Below, piece after piece: positions 25,684 to 33,071 of a stretch of DNA of 36,547 bases (its first letter is position 1; each line of letters opens with the position of its first letter). The notes beneath the pieces are model-generated. The model saw only the letters and a list, made by a program, of their open reading frames with translations. It searched no databases and was not told where the DNA came from. The stretch is from assembly GCA_938002015.1 (NCBI GenBank), contig CALLAU010000046.1, positions 1 through 36,547 of the forward strand, read 5' to 3'. This DNA comes from an uncultured Bdellovibrionales bacterium. GTDB taxonomy: Bacteria > Bdellovibrionota > Bdellovibrionia > Bdellovibrionales > UBA1609. The position numbers were made by a program, and so were the translations under genes.

Positions 25684-25989
25684 TTAAGGTTCTAAGACAG
25701 TTTTTAAAAGCATAGGAAATTTTTTATTAATCTCATCTTTTCTTAAACAGTTAATGTGCTCAACACCAACTTTTGTAGTCGTTATTAACCCAGACTCCCT
25801 CAGTATTCGAAAATGTCCAGACAAAGTAGATTTTGCAACACTGCACTCAGGGGTAGCATCTGAACAACTTCTCCCATCAGCATCACCATATAATACCTTC
25901 ACTATCTGCATTCTAATAGGATCACCCAGGGCATATAAAACGTCTGTAAGCTCAACATCTTTGATATCAGGGTGAAAAAATCTGCTCAT
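25684..25989 (-). CDS. ArsR-family transcriptional regulator
   Basis: A 101-residue winged-helix repressor: helix ALGDPIRMQIVKVLY, recognition helix KSTLSGHFRILRESGLI and wing TTKVGVEHINCL are typical of ArsR proteins. Cys42 and Cys49 flank the turn before the recognition helix (SCSDATPECS) and Cys81 lies in the wing, so a thiol- or metal-sensing role is possible; the classic CxCxxC arsenic site is absent. It is divergent from an SDR oxidoreductase, with a 39-bp inverted repeat between them. A good promoter puts transcription start nearly at the ATG, so the mRNA may be leaderless. It probably represses itself and the SDR gene. Confidence 0.88.
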   Translation of the reverse strand: MSRFFHPDIKDVELTDVLYALGDPIRMQIVKVLYGDADGRSCSDATPECSVAKSTLSGHFRILRESGLITTTKVGVEHINCLRKDEINKKFPMLLKTVLEP

Positions 25990-25995
25990 CGATTC

Positions 25996-26024
25996 ACTAT
26001 AACATAGAACTTGACTGGCTTCAA
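25996..26024 (-). promoter_or_regulatory. Predicted promoter of the ArsR-family gene
   Basis: On the minus strand TTGAAG (plus positions 26019-26024) and TATAGT (25996-26001) are separated by 17 nt, close to sigma-70 consensus. The -35 overlaps the left end of the 39-bp inverted repeat. Only 6 nt lie between the -10 and the ATG, which places the expected start of transcription at the start codon. Confidence 0.6.
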
Positions 26025-26038
26025 TAATTCCGTAATAC
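26011..26038 (+). promoter_or_regulatory. Predicted promoter of the SDR gene
   Basis: TTGACT (26011-26016) and TAATAC (26033-26038) are separated by 16 nt, upstream of the SDR gene at 26075. The -10 lies within the inverted repeat, so a bound repressor would block it. Confidence 0.55.
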
Positions 26039-26058
26039 AGTAATACGGAATTATTGAA
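26020..26058. promoter_or_regulatory. 39-bp perfect inverted repeat, likely ArsR-regulator operator
   Basis: The arms TTCAATAATTCCGTA (26020-26034) and its exact complement (26044-26058) flank a 9-nt spacer. Inside, GTAATAC is also directly repeated (26032-26038 and 26040-26046). The repeat lies between divergent regulator and SDR genes and overlaps both predicted promoters. That is the expected layout for an autoregulated repressor operator. Confidence 0.75.
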
Positions 26059-26074
26059 TTAATGGAGGTAAATC

Positions 26075-26818
26075 ATGAAAAATAAAACTGTATTCATATC
26101 TGGAGGAAGCTCAGGCATAGGACTTTCAACTGCAGAACTCTTTATTAAGGAAGGGGCCAGAGTACTCATCTCAGGTAGAAATAGTGAAAAACTTAATGCC
26201 ATAAAGAAAAGACTAGGAGAAAAACTCCACATAATTAAAGCTGATGTCACGAAAATCGAAGACACAATACAGGTTAAGAATTATGTAGAAGAGAATTTTA
26301 AGAAACTTGATTATATTTTCGCAAATGCTGGAGTCGCCTCCCCTAACACTCTAGGAGCAACAAATAACGAAGACTTTGATCATATTTTTAATACAAACGT
26401 TAAAGGAGTCTTCTTCACTGTCCAAAACTTACTACCTCTAATAAAGCAAGGCGGCTCCATCATACTTAACGCTTCCATCGTTGCTCATAAAGGCATGGCA
26501 AACTTAAGTCTTTATAACGCCAGTAAAGCTGCAGTAAGATCTTTTTCAAGAACATGGGCTAATGATTTAAAAGAACAAGGAATTAGAGTAAACACTGTAA
26601 GTCCTGGAGTTACTGATACTCCAATCTTTGGTAAAGAGATGGGCATGTCTAAAGAAGATGTTAACAATTTTAAAGAAAGCCTAAAAATATCAGCTCCTGC
26701 AATGAGAATGGGAAAGCCTGAAGAAATCGCTGAAGCCGTGTTATTCTTGGCATCCGAGAAATCAAGCTACATTAATGGAATTGAACTTCCTGTTGATGGC
26801 GGTTTTGCACAAATTTAG
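26075..26818 (+). CDS. Short-chain dehydrogenase/reductase (SDR)
   Basis: A 247-residue classical SDR using NAD(P)H. The nucleotide loop GGSSGIG is at 10-16, NAG at 84-86 and Asn108. The catalytic Ser134, Tyr147 and Lys151 (YNASK) are all present, and the C-terminal PVDGGFAQI is typical of FabG-like members. The substrate is unknown. GGAGG lies 6 nt before the ATG. Expression is probably controlled by the divergent ArsR-family regulator through the inverted repeat, so the enzyme may respond to a reactive or toxic small molecule. A terminator follows. Confidence 0.9.
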   Translation: MKNKTVFISGGSSGIGLSTAELFIKEGARVLISGRNSEKLNAIKKRLGEKLHIIKADVTKIEDTIQVKNYVEENFKKLDYIFANAGVASPNTLGATNNEDFDHIFNTNVKGVFFTVQNLLPLIKQGGSIILNASIVAHKGMANLSLYNASKAAVRSFSRTWANDLKEQGIRVNTVSPGVTDTPIFGKEMGMSKEDVNNFKESLKISAPAMRMGKPEEIAEAVLFLASEKSSYINGIELPVDGGFAQI

Positions 26819-26825
26819 TTAATCA

Positions 26826-26860
26826 AAAAAAAGCCGCCTTAAGTTAAAGCGGCCTTTTAC
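26826..26860. terminator. Bidirectional intrinsic terminator
   Basis: GCCGC (26833-26837) pairs with GCGGC (26849-26853). The stem is extended outward by A/T pairs and inward by two more pairs. An A-run lies on one side and TTTT on the other. It lies between the convergent SDR and OmpA-family genes and can serve both. Confidence 0.8.
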
Positions 26861-26878
26861 TAAATTTTATCTTAAAAA

Positions 26879-28948
26879 CTAGTCACGGTTTATTGTAAAC
26901 TCAACTCTTCTATTTTTCTGCTTATTAGCAGCTGTATCATTAGGAGCAACGGGCTTTCTCTCTCCCCACCCATCGGCAATGATCTTATCACCATCAAGTC
27001 CGTGAAGGTCTACTAAATATTTTTCAACATTCATAGCTCTTTGAAGACTTAATCTTTCATTATACATAGATGACCCATCAGAATCTGTATGCCCTTCAAT
27101 CACAAGCCTTCTAAAGCCACTTCCTTTTTGTAAGTGACGAGCTAAAGAATCAAGAACAGGAAGTGCTTTTTGACGAAGTTTATAAGAGTTTGTATCGAAT
27201 AAAACGTTACCTAATCTAAAACGCTCTTCTTTTTTAACTTCCATTTCATCAAAAGCGTTTGCATCAAGGCCATCAACCATAACTGGCTCACCTTCAACAC
27301 TCTCTCCACCCATATCAGGAGCGTCTATCCACCCATGCTCCCATCCTCTTGGATAAGGCTGGTCAGGATTAACTGAAGCACCAAAGTTTGGCCCCGTCCC
27401 TTTACCGGGCCCCTTTCCAAGCTTTCCTTGAAAGCCTAGTCTATAACCTTTTCCATAAGTTCTTGTTTTATCACTTCCAGGAAAAGTTCCAATCACATCG
27501 TTATAACCATCATAAAAACCTTCAGGGAATTCATAACCGCCATTTAATTTCTTACCATGATTCTCACCAAGGCCTGCGTAAGGGCCTATACCATAGCCAG
27601 CTTTATAACCTTCTCTATAACCTTCATTATAAAAAGATTCTTTTTGTTTCTTAGATTTAGGAGCATCTCTCCAACCTCTGTCATAACCTTTAGAACAATC
27701 CACTCCAAGACCAAGTACATCCCCGTAACCTAACCCCTGACCTGAAGCTGGTCCGTTAAGAAGTTTTCCTTGAAAACCTGTTCTATAGCACTTTGAATAA
27801 GGAGTCTTTGTAACGGCATCTTCAGGGAAAGGACTTCCTGCTGCCATATAACCATCATAAAAACCTTCAGGATATTCATAACCACCATCTAATTCTTCAC
27901 CGTAGTTAGCCCCTTTTCCAGCATTTGGACCGATACCGTAACCTGCCATATAACCAGCTCTAAAACCTGGGTTATAAAAAGACTCTTGATCATCAAGCAC
28001 TGGAGCTTTCTTAACTCGCTTAGGAACTTTTGGTCCACCACCCCATAAAGGACCAAACATCCAGTTTAAACCACCATAAAGCCTAAAGTTTGGAGTTGAT
28101 AAACCATCGTTGATTCCTGTTGTTAAACCACCATGAAAGTTTAACTTGTTACTCTGTTTATGCTTTAAACCTATTAAAGCCTCAACAACTTCAGGATCTC
28201 TATCTATTACAGCATCTCCAAAATCACCATTTGGAAAACTTAACCAAAGCTCTCCCATTAAAGAAGTCTTATCATTAAAAGCATAAGCTGCACCGGCAGA
28301 TAATATAAACATATCATCAAGAGGCTCAATATCTCTACCACTTCCATCTTGGCCGTTTATATCTCCAGGGCTTCTCATCCTGTAACCAGCATTACCTGAT
28401 AAATGAAGCTTCCCTATTTTTCTATCTAAAACAGCTTCAACGTTGATTGTAGCACCTGGGTCATCTCCAATAAAAGGATTGTTTTCTACTCTATTAATTC
28501 CAACTGAACCAACAATTGCTAAACCGCCACCTTCAACAAAATTTGAAAGTCTTGCTTTAGCTAAAAACCTCATTTCAACCATACCATTTTCTGCGTACTG
28601 ACCTCTAAGTGCAGGGTCATCTACAGATTGATTAATTATATAAGGAAAGCTTGCCCCAATATCTAACCACTCATTTATACCTAAACCAAAACCAAGGTGA
28701 GTATAAAGAGCATTATCTTTATCTAGGCTACCTGTTCCACTATAAATTGGAAGGGAGCCATCAACATAGTCTGTAAAAAGTGTAAGATTTAAGTGTCCAG
28801 CTGGAATTGTAGTTGATGACCTTACTGTAACAAAATCATCATGCCCATAGTCTGGATTAAAGTTTTGAGTATCAGCACCTATAATATTAGCTTGAGCATT
28901 AAAACTTAAAAAGATTGCAGTAAAAAACAATAAAAAATTATTGAACAT
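26879..28948 (-). CDS. OmpA-family outer-membrane protein with two tandem Gly/Tyr-rich repeats
   Basis: I start at the ATG 28948, because GGGGGA lies 7 nt before it; the first in-frame ATG at 28966 has that site inside its reading frame. The 689-residue protein has a signal peptide ending NAQA and an N-terminal beta-barrel-like domain (about 25-310, with alternating strands such as LTLFTDYVDG). Two tandem repeats of about 110 residues follow (about 324-436 and 440-547), each with YN-GYR-GY-AGYGIGP, GGYE-PEGFYDGY and GFQGKL. The end is an OmpA peptidoglycan-binding domain (about 575-689, IEGHTDSDGS and NRRVEFTI). It probably links the outer membrane to the wall. The repeats are discussed under findings. 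Confidence 0.88.
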   Translation of the reverse strand: MFNNFLLFFTAIFLSFNAQANIIGADTQNFNPDYGHDDFVTVRSSTTIPAGHLNLTLFTDYVDGSLPIYSGTGSLDKDNALYTHLGFGLGINEWLDIGASFPYIINQSVDDPALRGQYAENGMVEMRFLAKARLSNFVEGGGLAIVGSVGINRVENNPFIGDDPGATINVEAVLDRKIGKLHLSGNAGYRMRSPGDINGQDGSGRDIEPLDDMFILSAGAAYAFNDKTSLMGELWLSFPNGDFGDAVIDRDPEVVEALIGLKHKQSNKLNFHGGLTTGINDGLSTPNFRLYGGLNWMFGPLWGGGPKVPKRVKKAPVLDDQESFYNPGFRAGYMAGYGIGPNAGKGANYGEELDGGYEYPEGFYDGYMAAGSPFPEDAVTKTPYSKCYRTGFQGKLLNGPASGQGLGYGDVLGLGVDCSKGYDRGWRDAPKSKKQKESFYNEGYREGYKAGYGIGPYAGLGENHGKKLNGGYEFPEGFYDGYNDVIGTFPGSDKTRTYGKGYRLGFQGKLGKGPGKGTGPNFGASVNPDQPYPRGWEHGWIDAPDMGGESVEGEPVMVDGLDANAFDEMEVKKEERFRLGNVLFDTNSYKLRQKALPVLDSLARHLQKGSGFRRLVIEGHTDSDGSSMYNERLSLQRAMNVEKYLVDLHGLDGDKIIADGWGERKPVAPNDTAANKQKNRRVEFTINRD

Positions 28949-28970
28949 AAGCTGTTCCCCCAACATTTAT

Positions 28971-28999
28971 ATTTCAGTTTAAGAAGCTCTAAACGTCAA
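28971..28999 (-). promoter_or_regulatory. Candidate promoter of the OmpA-family gene
   Basis: On the minus strand TTGACG (plus positions 28994-28999) and TGAAAT (28971-28976) are separated by 17 nt. The -35 is good and the -10 matches four of six bases. It lies just upstream of the GGGGGA ribosome binding site and the start at 28948. Confidence 0.4.
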
Positions 29000-29126
29000 C
29001 AAAACCAGGCCCTGATCACTGTTGAAAATCGATTCAAACCTCTCTTACTAGACTCAAGTTTGTATATGAATAAAACTTAAACCGCTAAAGCTTTTAGTAA
29101 TGACTCTTAAGTAAGTTAAAACCGTC

Positions 29127-29150
29127 ACATAAAATACTATCTTTTTATGT
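29127..29150. promoter_or_regulatory. Inverted repeat in the leader of the flavoprotein gene
   Basis: ACATAAAA (29127-29134) and TTTTATGT (29143-29150) are exact complements around an 8-nt spacer. They sit inside a wider pair, GACTCTT (29102-29108) and AAGAGTC (29167-29173), the latter ending 2 nt before the ATG and covering the only GAG that could serve as ribosome binding site. Could be an operator or a folded RNA leader. Confidence 0.4.
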
Positions 29151-29175
29151 AAATAGAGCTTAAAAAAAGAGTCTC

Positions 29176-30258
29176 ATGAAAAACTATGATGTGATCATTA
29201 TTGGGGCTGGTTTTGCAGGACTATCTGCTGCTGATAAAATAGGCGGGACAGATTTAAAAGCACTCCTTATTGATAAAAAATCAAATCTAGAAAAAAACAT
29301 TCACACCACTGGAATCATAGTAAATGAAGCTCTAAATGAATGGGATATATCAAAAGAGCACCTCAAACCTGTGTCTAAAGTAAACCTTATTTCTCCTAGT
29401 TTTGATCAAGTTAAAATAGAATCTGTAAGTTATAATTTTTATCTAACTGCTACAGGAAAAGTTCTTCAAGAGAAACTTCATAAGATAGAGCAAAATAAAA
29501 ACATTGAGATTCGTCTTGGGACTAAAATTTCAAAAATCAAAAAAGTGAGTAGCGGTTTTGAAATTGAAAATTTAAATATTAAAACTAAATATCTTATTCT
29601 TGCTGACGGAGCGAAAACTCAATTAGCAAAATCTCTTGGCTTTTTTATAAAAAATAAATACTTAGCTGGTCATGAGTATGAATACTCTTTAAAAGATCTT
29701 GATTTAGCAAATGAAATGTCTATTTTTGTACACCCAAAGATTTGCAAAGGGTATATTGGCTGGGTGGTCCCTGGAGTTGAATCTATTCAAGTCGGGCTGG
29801 CAGTTAATAATGGAGAAAAGCTTTCTATAGAGAATTTCCTAGAACATATAAAAACTATATATCCATTTAAGAACTTAAAGCCAATAGGTCAACGCTCGGG
29901 TCTCATACCTATTGGAGGAACATGTAAAACAGTTTACTTAGATGGGGCTCTAGTAATTGGCGACGCTGCCGGCTATGTCTCACCACTTACTGCAGGGGGA
30001 ATTCACACAGCTATGAGATATGGCTCTAAAGGAGGTCTTCTTATTAAGAGTTTAAGTAATCCAGGCCTTACAAAAAAAGAAAAAAAGAAACTTATTTATC
30101 AGTACCAGAATCAGCTCCCCAAATTTTATAAAAAACATCTCTTTAAAAAAGTTTTTGATACTTTCAACACCGATATTGTGTGGAGTTTTCTTTTTAAAAC
30201 TAAGATCATAGGTTTTTTAGGGAAGATAATCTTTTATTTAAGAAAGAAACTTAAATAA
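29176..30258 (+). CDS. FAD-dependent oxidoreductase, geranylgeranyl-reductase-like
   Basis: A 360-residue flavoprotein. The N-terminal Rossmann motif GAGFAG is at 10-15 (VIIIGAGFAGLSAAD), ADGAKTQLAKSLG matches the NADGxxS-x-R/K-x-G position of the geranylgeranyl-reductase family, and GDAAGYVSPLTAGGI (262-276) binds FAD ribityl. Family members saturate isoprenoid chains or oxidise other lipids, often of quinones or membrane lipids. The C-terminal 60 residues are basic and hydrophobic, suggesting membrane contact. The leader holds nested inverted repeats and a hairpin terminator follows. Substrate unknown. Confidence 0.82.
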   Translation: MKNYDVIIIGAGFAGLSAADKIGGTDLKALLIDKKSNLEKNIHTTGIIVNEALNEWDISKEHLKPVSKVNLISPSFDQVKIESVSYNFYLTATGKVLQEKLHKIEQNKNIEIRLGTKISKIKKVSSGFEIENLNIKTKYLILADGAKTQLAKSLGFFIKNKYLAGHEYEYSLKDLDLANEMSIFVHPKICKGYIGWVVPGVESIQVGLAVNNGEKLSIENFLEHIKTIYPFKNLKPIGQRSGLIPIGGTCKTVYLDGALVIGDAAGYVSPLTAGGIHTAMRYGSKGGLLIKSLSNPGLTKKEKKKLIYQYQNQLPKFYKKHLFKKVFDTFNTDIVWSFLFKTKIIGFLGKIIFYLRKKLK

Positions 30259-30324
30259 AGTTACAAAAAACAACCCTCCAACCACCTAAGCTCCCCCTCC
30301 TTCTCTCTTTGTTTCAAACCTGAA

Positions 30325-30349
30325 ACAGTCATCAAGACTGTACTTTTTA
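30325..30349 (+). terminator. Likely intrinsic terminator after the flavoprotein gene
   Basis: ACAGTC (30325-30330) pairs with GACTGT (30336-30341) over a 5-nt loop, with TTTTT at 30344-30348. The stem is short but well placed, 66 nt beyond the stop. A second small inverted repeat, GTTTCA-AACC-TGAAAC, lies just before it at 30311-30326. Confidence 0.5.
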
Positions 30350-30385
30350 CAAAAAAAGGGGCTTTTGACCCTAAAACAGGCTCTA

Positions 30386-30401
30386 AAGCTCTCTAGAGCT
30401 T
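30386..30401. repeat. Short inverted repeat upstream of the ART-like gene
   Basis: AAGCTCT-CT-AGAGCTT with 7-bp arms, centred about 33 nt before the GTG start of the ART-like secreted protein. The spacing would suit an operator near the promoter, but no convincing -10/-35 was found. Confidence 0.35.
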
Positions 30402-30426
30402 GGCATATTTAATGCTTTAAAATGAT

Positions 30427-31200
30427 GTGTTTTTAAAGTCTTTCTTAGCAACTATCATGATCTTAAGTATAAGTAAGTTTTCTTACGCTATCACATGTGA
30501 TTTCGTTCTTACTTCACATGAAAAAAAACTCGAAGCTTTGAAATTACAAAAGTTTTCACAAGAAGTGGCTGAGAGGATTCTTAAGTATGAACCAAAACTA
30601 GCTTTTCATATTATAAGCCAAACCCCTCTACACTCTCCTGATGAAAGCTTTTTAGATCCAAACTCAAGCATTCGACACCATTACAAAACTGCACAGGAAA
30701 ATCCTAGCGGTTTTGATTCAGTGACACTTTATAGAGGCCTAAATGGCGTCGAGTTAGGCCAAGTATCAAATGATAATACGATTGAGCAAAATAGTGCTCT
30801 TTGGGTAAGTCCAAGTTCAACTCTAGCAGGGTATTACGCAGCTGGTAATTACAGAATGAATAAAGACTTTCCCTACGGTCTTGTTATCAAACTTGAAATA
30901 CCCCGCTTTCTAGTTCACTGGAGCTTAAGTACTATTGACGGAGCTGACATGACTGATCCAGAGATTGCTGACTATATTTACGAAGACTCCGACTACGCCG
31001 AGGCATACCTTAGAAGCAGTAGCCTTGTTGATTGGAGAATTTTTATAACAAAAGCATATAGTGTATTTGAAGAGCTAAGCAAAGACGTTCACCCTGTACA
31101 TAGACGACGTGTTCTGGAGCTTAATTATCATGAAGTAGAACCAAAGAAGCTTAATGAAGCTCTTAGCTCTTGGGACAAGCTTCGCAGCAATAACAAATAA
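30427..31200 (+). CDS. Secreted protein with ADP-ribosyltransferase-like R-S-E signature
   Basis: A 257-residue protein starting at GTG, with a signal peptide MFLKSFLATIMILSISK ending at about Ala21. No Shine-Dalgarno sequence is visible. The body has LYRGL (Arg103), then a W-V-S-P-S-S-T-L-A-G-Y-Y-A segment (126-138, with Ser128 and Ser130), then YGLVIKLEIP, then DYAEAYLRSSSLVDWRIFITKAY with Glu192. That order and spacing matches the R-(S-x-S)-E pattern of R-S-E class mono-ADP-ribosyltransferases. Such enzymes move ADP-ribose from NAD onto protein or nucleic acid targets and are often secreted effectors. Homology is by eye only; the QxE/ExE loop is not perfect. It could instead be an unrelated exported protein. 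Confidence 0.6.
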   Translation: MFLKSFLATIMILSISKFSYAITCDFVLTSHEKKLEALKLQKFSQEVAERILKYEPKLAFHIISQTPLHSPDESFLDPNSSIRHHYKTAQENPSGFDSVTLYRGLNGVELGQVSNDNTIEQNSALWVSPSSTLAGYYAAGNYRMNKDFPYGLVIKLEIPRFLVHWSLSTIDGADMTDPEIADYIYEDSDYAEAYLRSSSLVDWRIFITKAYSVFEELSKDVHPVHRRRVLELNYHEVEPKKLNEALSSWDKLRSNNK

Positions 31201-31204
31201 AACT

Positions 31205-31492
31205 TTATTTCTTAAATAAGGCTTCTGCAGCATTCATTAAATCAGCCTTCTCTACAGTTTTTGATTTTCCATCAGGACTTTTTACAGCAAAGAATTCACA
31301 TAAATTACTACGCTCTTTTTCTAAAATACGATCTGCATTTGGCTCTCTACATTCATTATAGGATGACTCATCATAAAACTCACAGTTTTTACACACATGA
31401 AGATCTTCGCTGCAAGTATCACACTCCATACGAAAACCGACTCTTTCAAGCTCGTGCACTGTATTACATTTAAAACAAGAAAACTTCTTCAT
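31205..31492 (-). CDS. Small cysteine-rich zinc-ribbon protein of unknown function
   Basis: Ninety-five residues. Eight Cys lie at 6, 9, 24, 27, 34, 37, 48 and 65, several as CxxC pairs (CFKC, CDTC, CKNC) and then the late CREP and LCEFF positions. This suggests one or two zinc ribbons holding the whole N-terminal half. The C-terminal 25 residues form a helix (KADLMNAAEALFKK). No catalytic residues are obvious. Last gene after glpX on the same strand, 17 nt downstream, so probably co-transcribed. No named family recalled with certainty. Confidence 0.75.
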   Translation of the reverse strand: MKKFSCFKCNTVHELERVGFRMECDTCSEDLHVCKNCEFYDESSYNECREPNADRILEKERSNLCEFFAVKSPDGKSKTVEKADLMNAAEALFKK

Positions 31493-31509
31493 TTTATTTA
31501 ATGCCTACC

Positions 31510-32481
31510 TTAAGGCCTCATCCCAATTGGTTTTTTCTCAAGAACATGAGTCGCCTCAATTCTTCTAATAGTTCCTGTTCTTGAACGCATCACAATAGAT
31601 TCAGTAAAAGCTTTTTCTCCAGGAAGCATAGTAACGCCTTTAAGTAACGGACCATCTGTCACACCCGTTGCAATAAACATCACATCACCTTGCGCTAGTT
31701 CATCACGAGTATAAATTTTATCTAAATCTGTTACTCCCATTTTAAGAGCTCGTTCTTTTTCATTTTCATTTCTAAAATTAAGACGGCCTTCAAAGTCACC
31801 ACCTAAACACTTCATAGCCGCTGCAGTGATAACACCTTCTGGAGCTCCACCAGTTCCAAGTAAAATATCAATCCCTGTATCATCCCAGGCTGTAGCAAGT
31901 GCTACAGAAATGTCTCCATCATCTATAAGCCTTACCCTTGCTCCCATGTTTCTAATTTTTGCAATAAGCTCTTCATGTCTCGGGCGGTTTAAAACAACAG
32001 CTGTCGTATCATTTACTTTTTTATTTAAAACTTCAGCAACAGCTCTAATATTTTCTTCAGGTGTTTTTGATAAAGAAATCACTCCTTTTGCTTTTGGACC
32101 TGCAGCCACTTTATCCATATAAGTATCAGGAGCATGAAGAAAGTTTCCTTTTGTAGCCACAGCAATTACTGATAAAGCCCCTGGGCCTCCAACAGCACAG
32201 ATTGTAGTTCCTTCAAGGGGGTCAAGCGCGATATCAATCTCAGGATCATTTTCACTTCTTCTTCCAACCTCTTCACCAATATAAAGCATGGGAGCTTCAT
32301 CTCGCTCTCCTTCACCAATAACAACTCTTCCTCTCATTTCAACTGAATCAAAAGCTCTTCTCATAGAATCAACAGCTGCTTGATCCGCTGCTTTTTCATC
32401 TCCACTTCCAATAAGTCTTGAACATGACAGGGCTGCAGTTTCAGTGATTCGAACAAATTCTAGGGCTAAATTTCTATCCAT
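31510..32481 (-). CDS. glpX: Fructose-1,6-bisphosphatase class II (GlpX)
   Basis: A 323-residue lithium-sensitive phosphatase-fold enzyme that converts fructose-1,6-bisphosphate to fructose-6-phosphate in gluconeogenesis. Diagnostic segments are GEGERDEAPMLYIGEE (about 56-71), the metal-binding DIALDPLEGTT (83-93), DGDISVALA, GTGGAPEGVITAAA and TDGPLLKGV. Length is typical. It lies 6 nt downstream of the thioesterase gene and upstream of the zinc-ribbon gene. Together with the pyruvate kinase at the right edge it represents central carbon metabolism in the window. Confidence 0.95.
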   Translation of the reverse strand: MDRNLALEFVRITETAALSCSRLIGSGDEKAADQAAVDSMRRAFDSVEMRGRVVIGEGERDEAPMLYIGEEVGRRSENDPEIDIALDPLEGTTICAVGGPGALSVIAVATKGNFLHAPDTYMDKVAAGPKAKGVISLSKTPEENIRAVAEVLNKKVNDTTAVVLNRPRHEELIAKIRNMGARVRLIDDGDISVALATAWDDTGIDILLGTGGAPEGVITAAAMKCLGGDFEGRLNFRNENEKERALKMGVTDLDKIYTRDELAQGDVMFIATGVTDGPLLKGVTMLPGEKAFTESIVMRSRTGTIRRIEATHVLEKKPIGMRP

Positions 32482-32487
32482 TTTTTA

Positions 32488-32916
32488 TTACCTACTTACT
32501 CTTCCATCTTCATCTTTAAACTTTGGCAAAAATGCATCTACCTTTTTTTTAAGCTCTAGAGGTGGTTTTTGTACTTTTAAATCAGAATCTACACCTATAT
32601 GTAAAGTACTACCAGTTACTTTTAACTTATCTTCTAAAAGAATCTTGTATCTAAACTCTAATTTAGCCCCTTTAAACTCACCTCTCATCTCAACCCTAAA
32701 GACATCTCCAAGTTTTAAAGGACTTAAAAAAGAAACCTTAAGATCTAAGACCGCTAAAACGTAATCAGTAAAGGGAGAATGAGTCTTTTCAACTCCATGG
32801 GCATAAAGCCACTCTACACGCGCCTCTTCAAAGTATTTGGCATAAACTGAGTGGTGCACAACACCCATGCAATCAGTTTCGTGAAATGCCACTCTTTTAG
32901 TAAATGAAAAATCCAT
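32488..32916 (-). CDS. YbgC/FadM-type acyl-CoA thioesterase
   Basis: A hotdog-fold thioesterase. I use the ATG at 32916, giving 142 residues starting MDFSFTKRVAFHETD, the normal 4-hydroxybenzoyl-CoA-thioesterase beginning, with GAAGG 3 nt upstream. The in-frame start at 32994 adds 26 basic, unconserved residues. Asp15 in HETDCMGVVHHSVYAKYFEEAR is the catalytic position. Members cleave short or medium acyl-CoA, or act with the Tol-Pal system (YbgC). Not adjacent to tol genes here. First gene of the glpX run. Confidence 0.85.
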   Translation of the reverse strand: MDFSFTKRVAFHETDCMGVVHHSVYAKYFEEARVEWLYAHGVEKTHSPFTDYVLAVLDLKVSFLSPLKLGDVFRVEMRGEFKGAKLEFRYKILLEDKLKVTGSTLHIGVDSDLKVQKPPLELKKKVDAFLPKFKDEDGRVSR

Positions 32917-33071
32917 ATGCCTTCTTTTAAAACTCCTCTTAATAACCAGCATAACTAGCTGCGCTCTAGATTTCTTTTTTCTTGATAAGAGCATGCTTCT
33001 ACCAGAGGATAAATGATTCTTTAAACAATAAATGAAAATAGGACACTTTTAAAAAAAGCTTAGATTACAAC

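Noticed and set aside
28949..28966. Upstream ATG for the OmpA-family protein
   Set aside because: The GGGGGA ribosome binding site lies inside this extension and is correctly placed for the ATG at 28948.
31191..31217. AAATAAA-AC-TTTATTT between convergent genes as a terminator
   Set aside because: The stem is only A-T with an impossible 2-nt loop, so it is unlikely to work as an intrinsic terminator.
31826..32122. 98-residue plus-strand frame opposite glpX
   Set aside because: Antisense of conserved glpX codons; composition reflects the complement.
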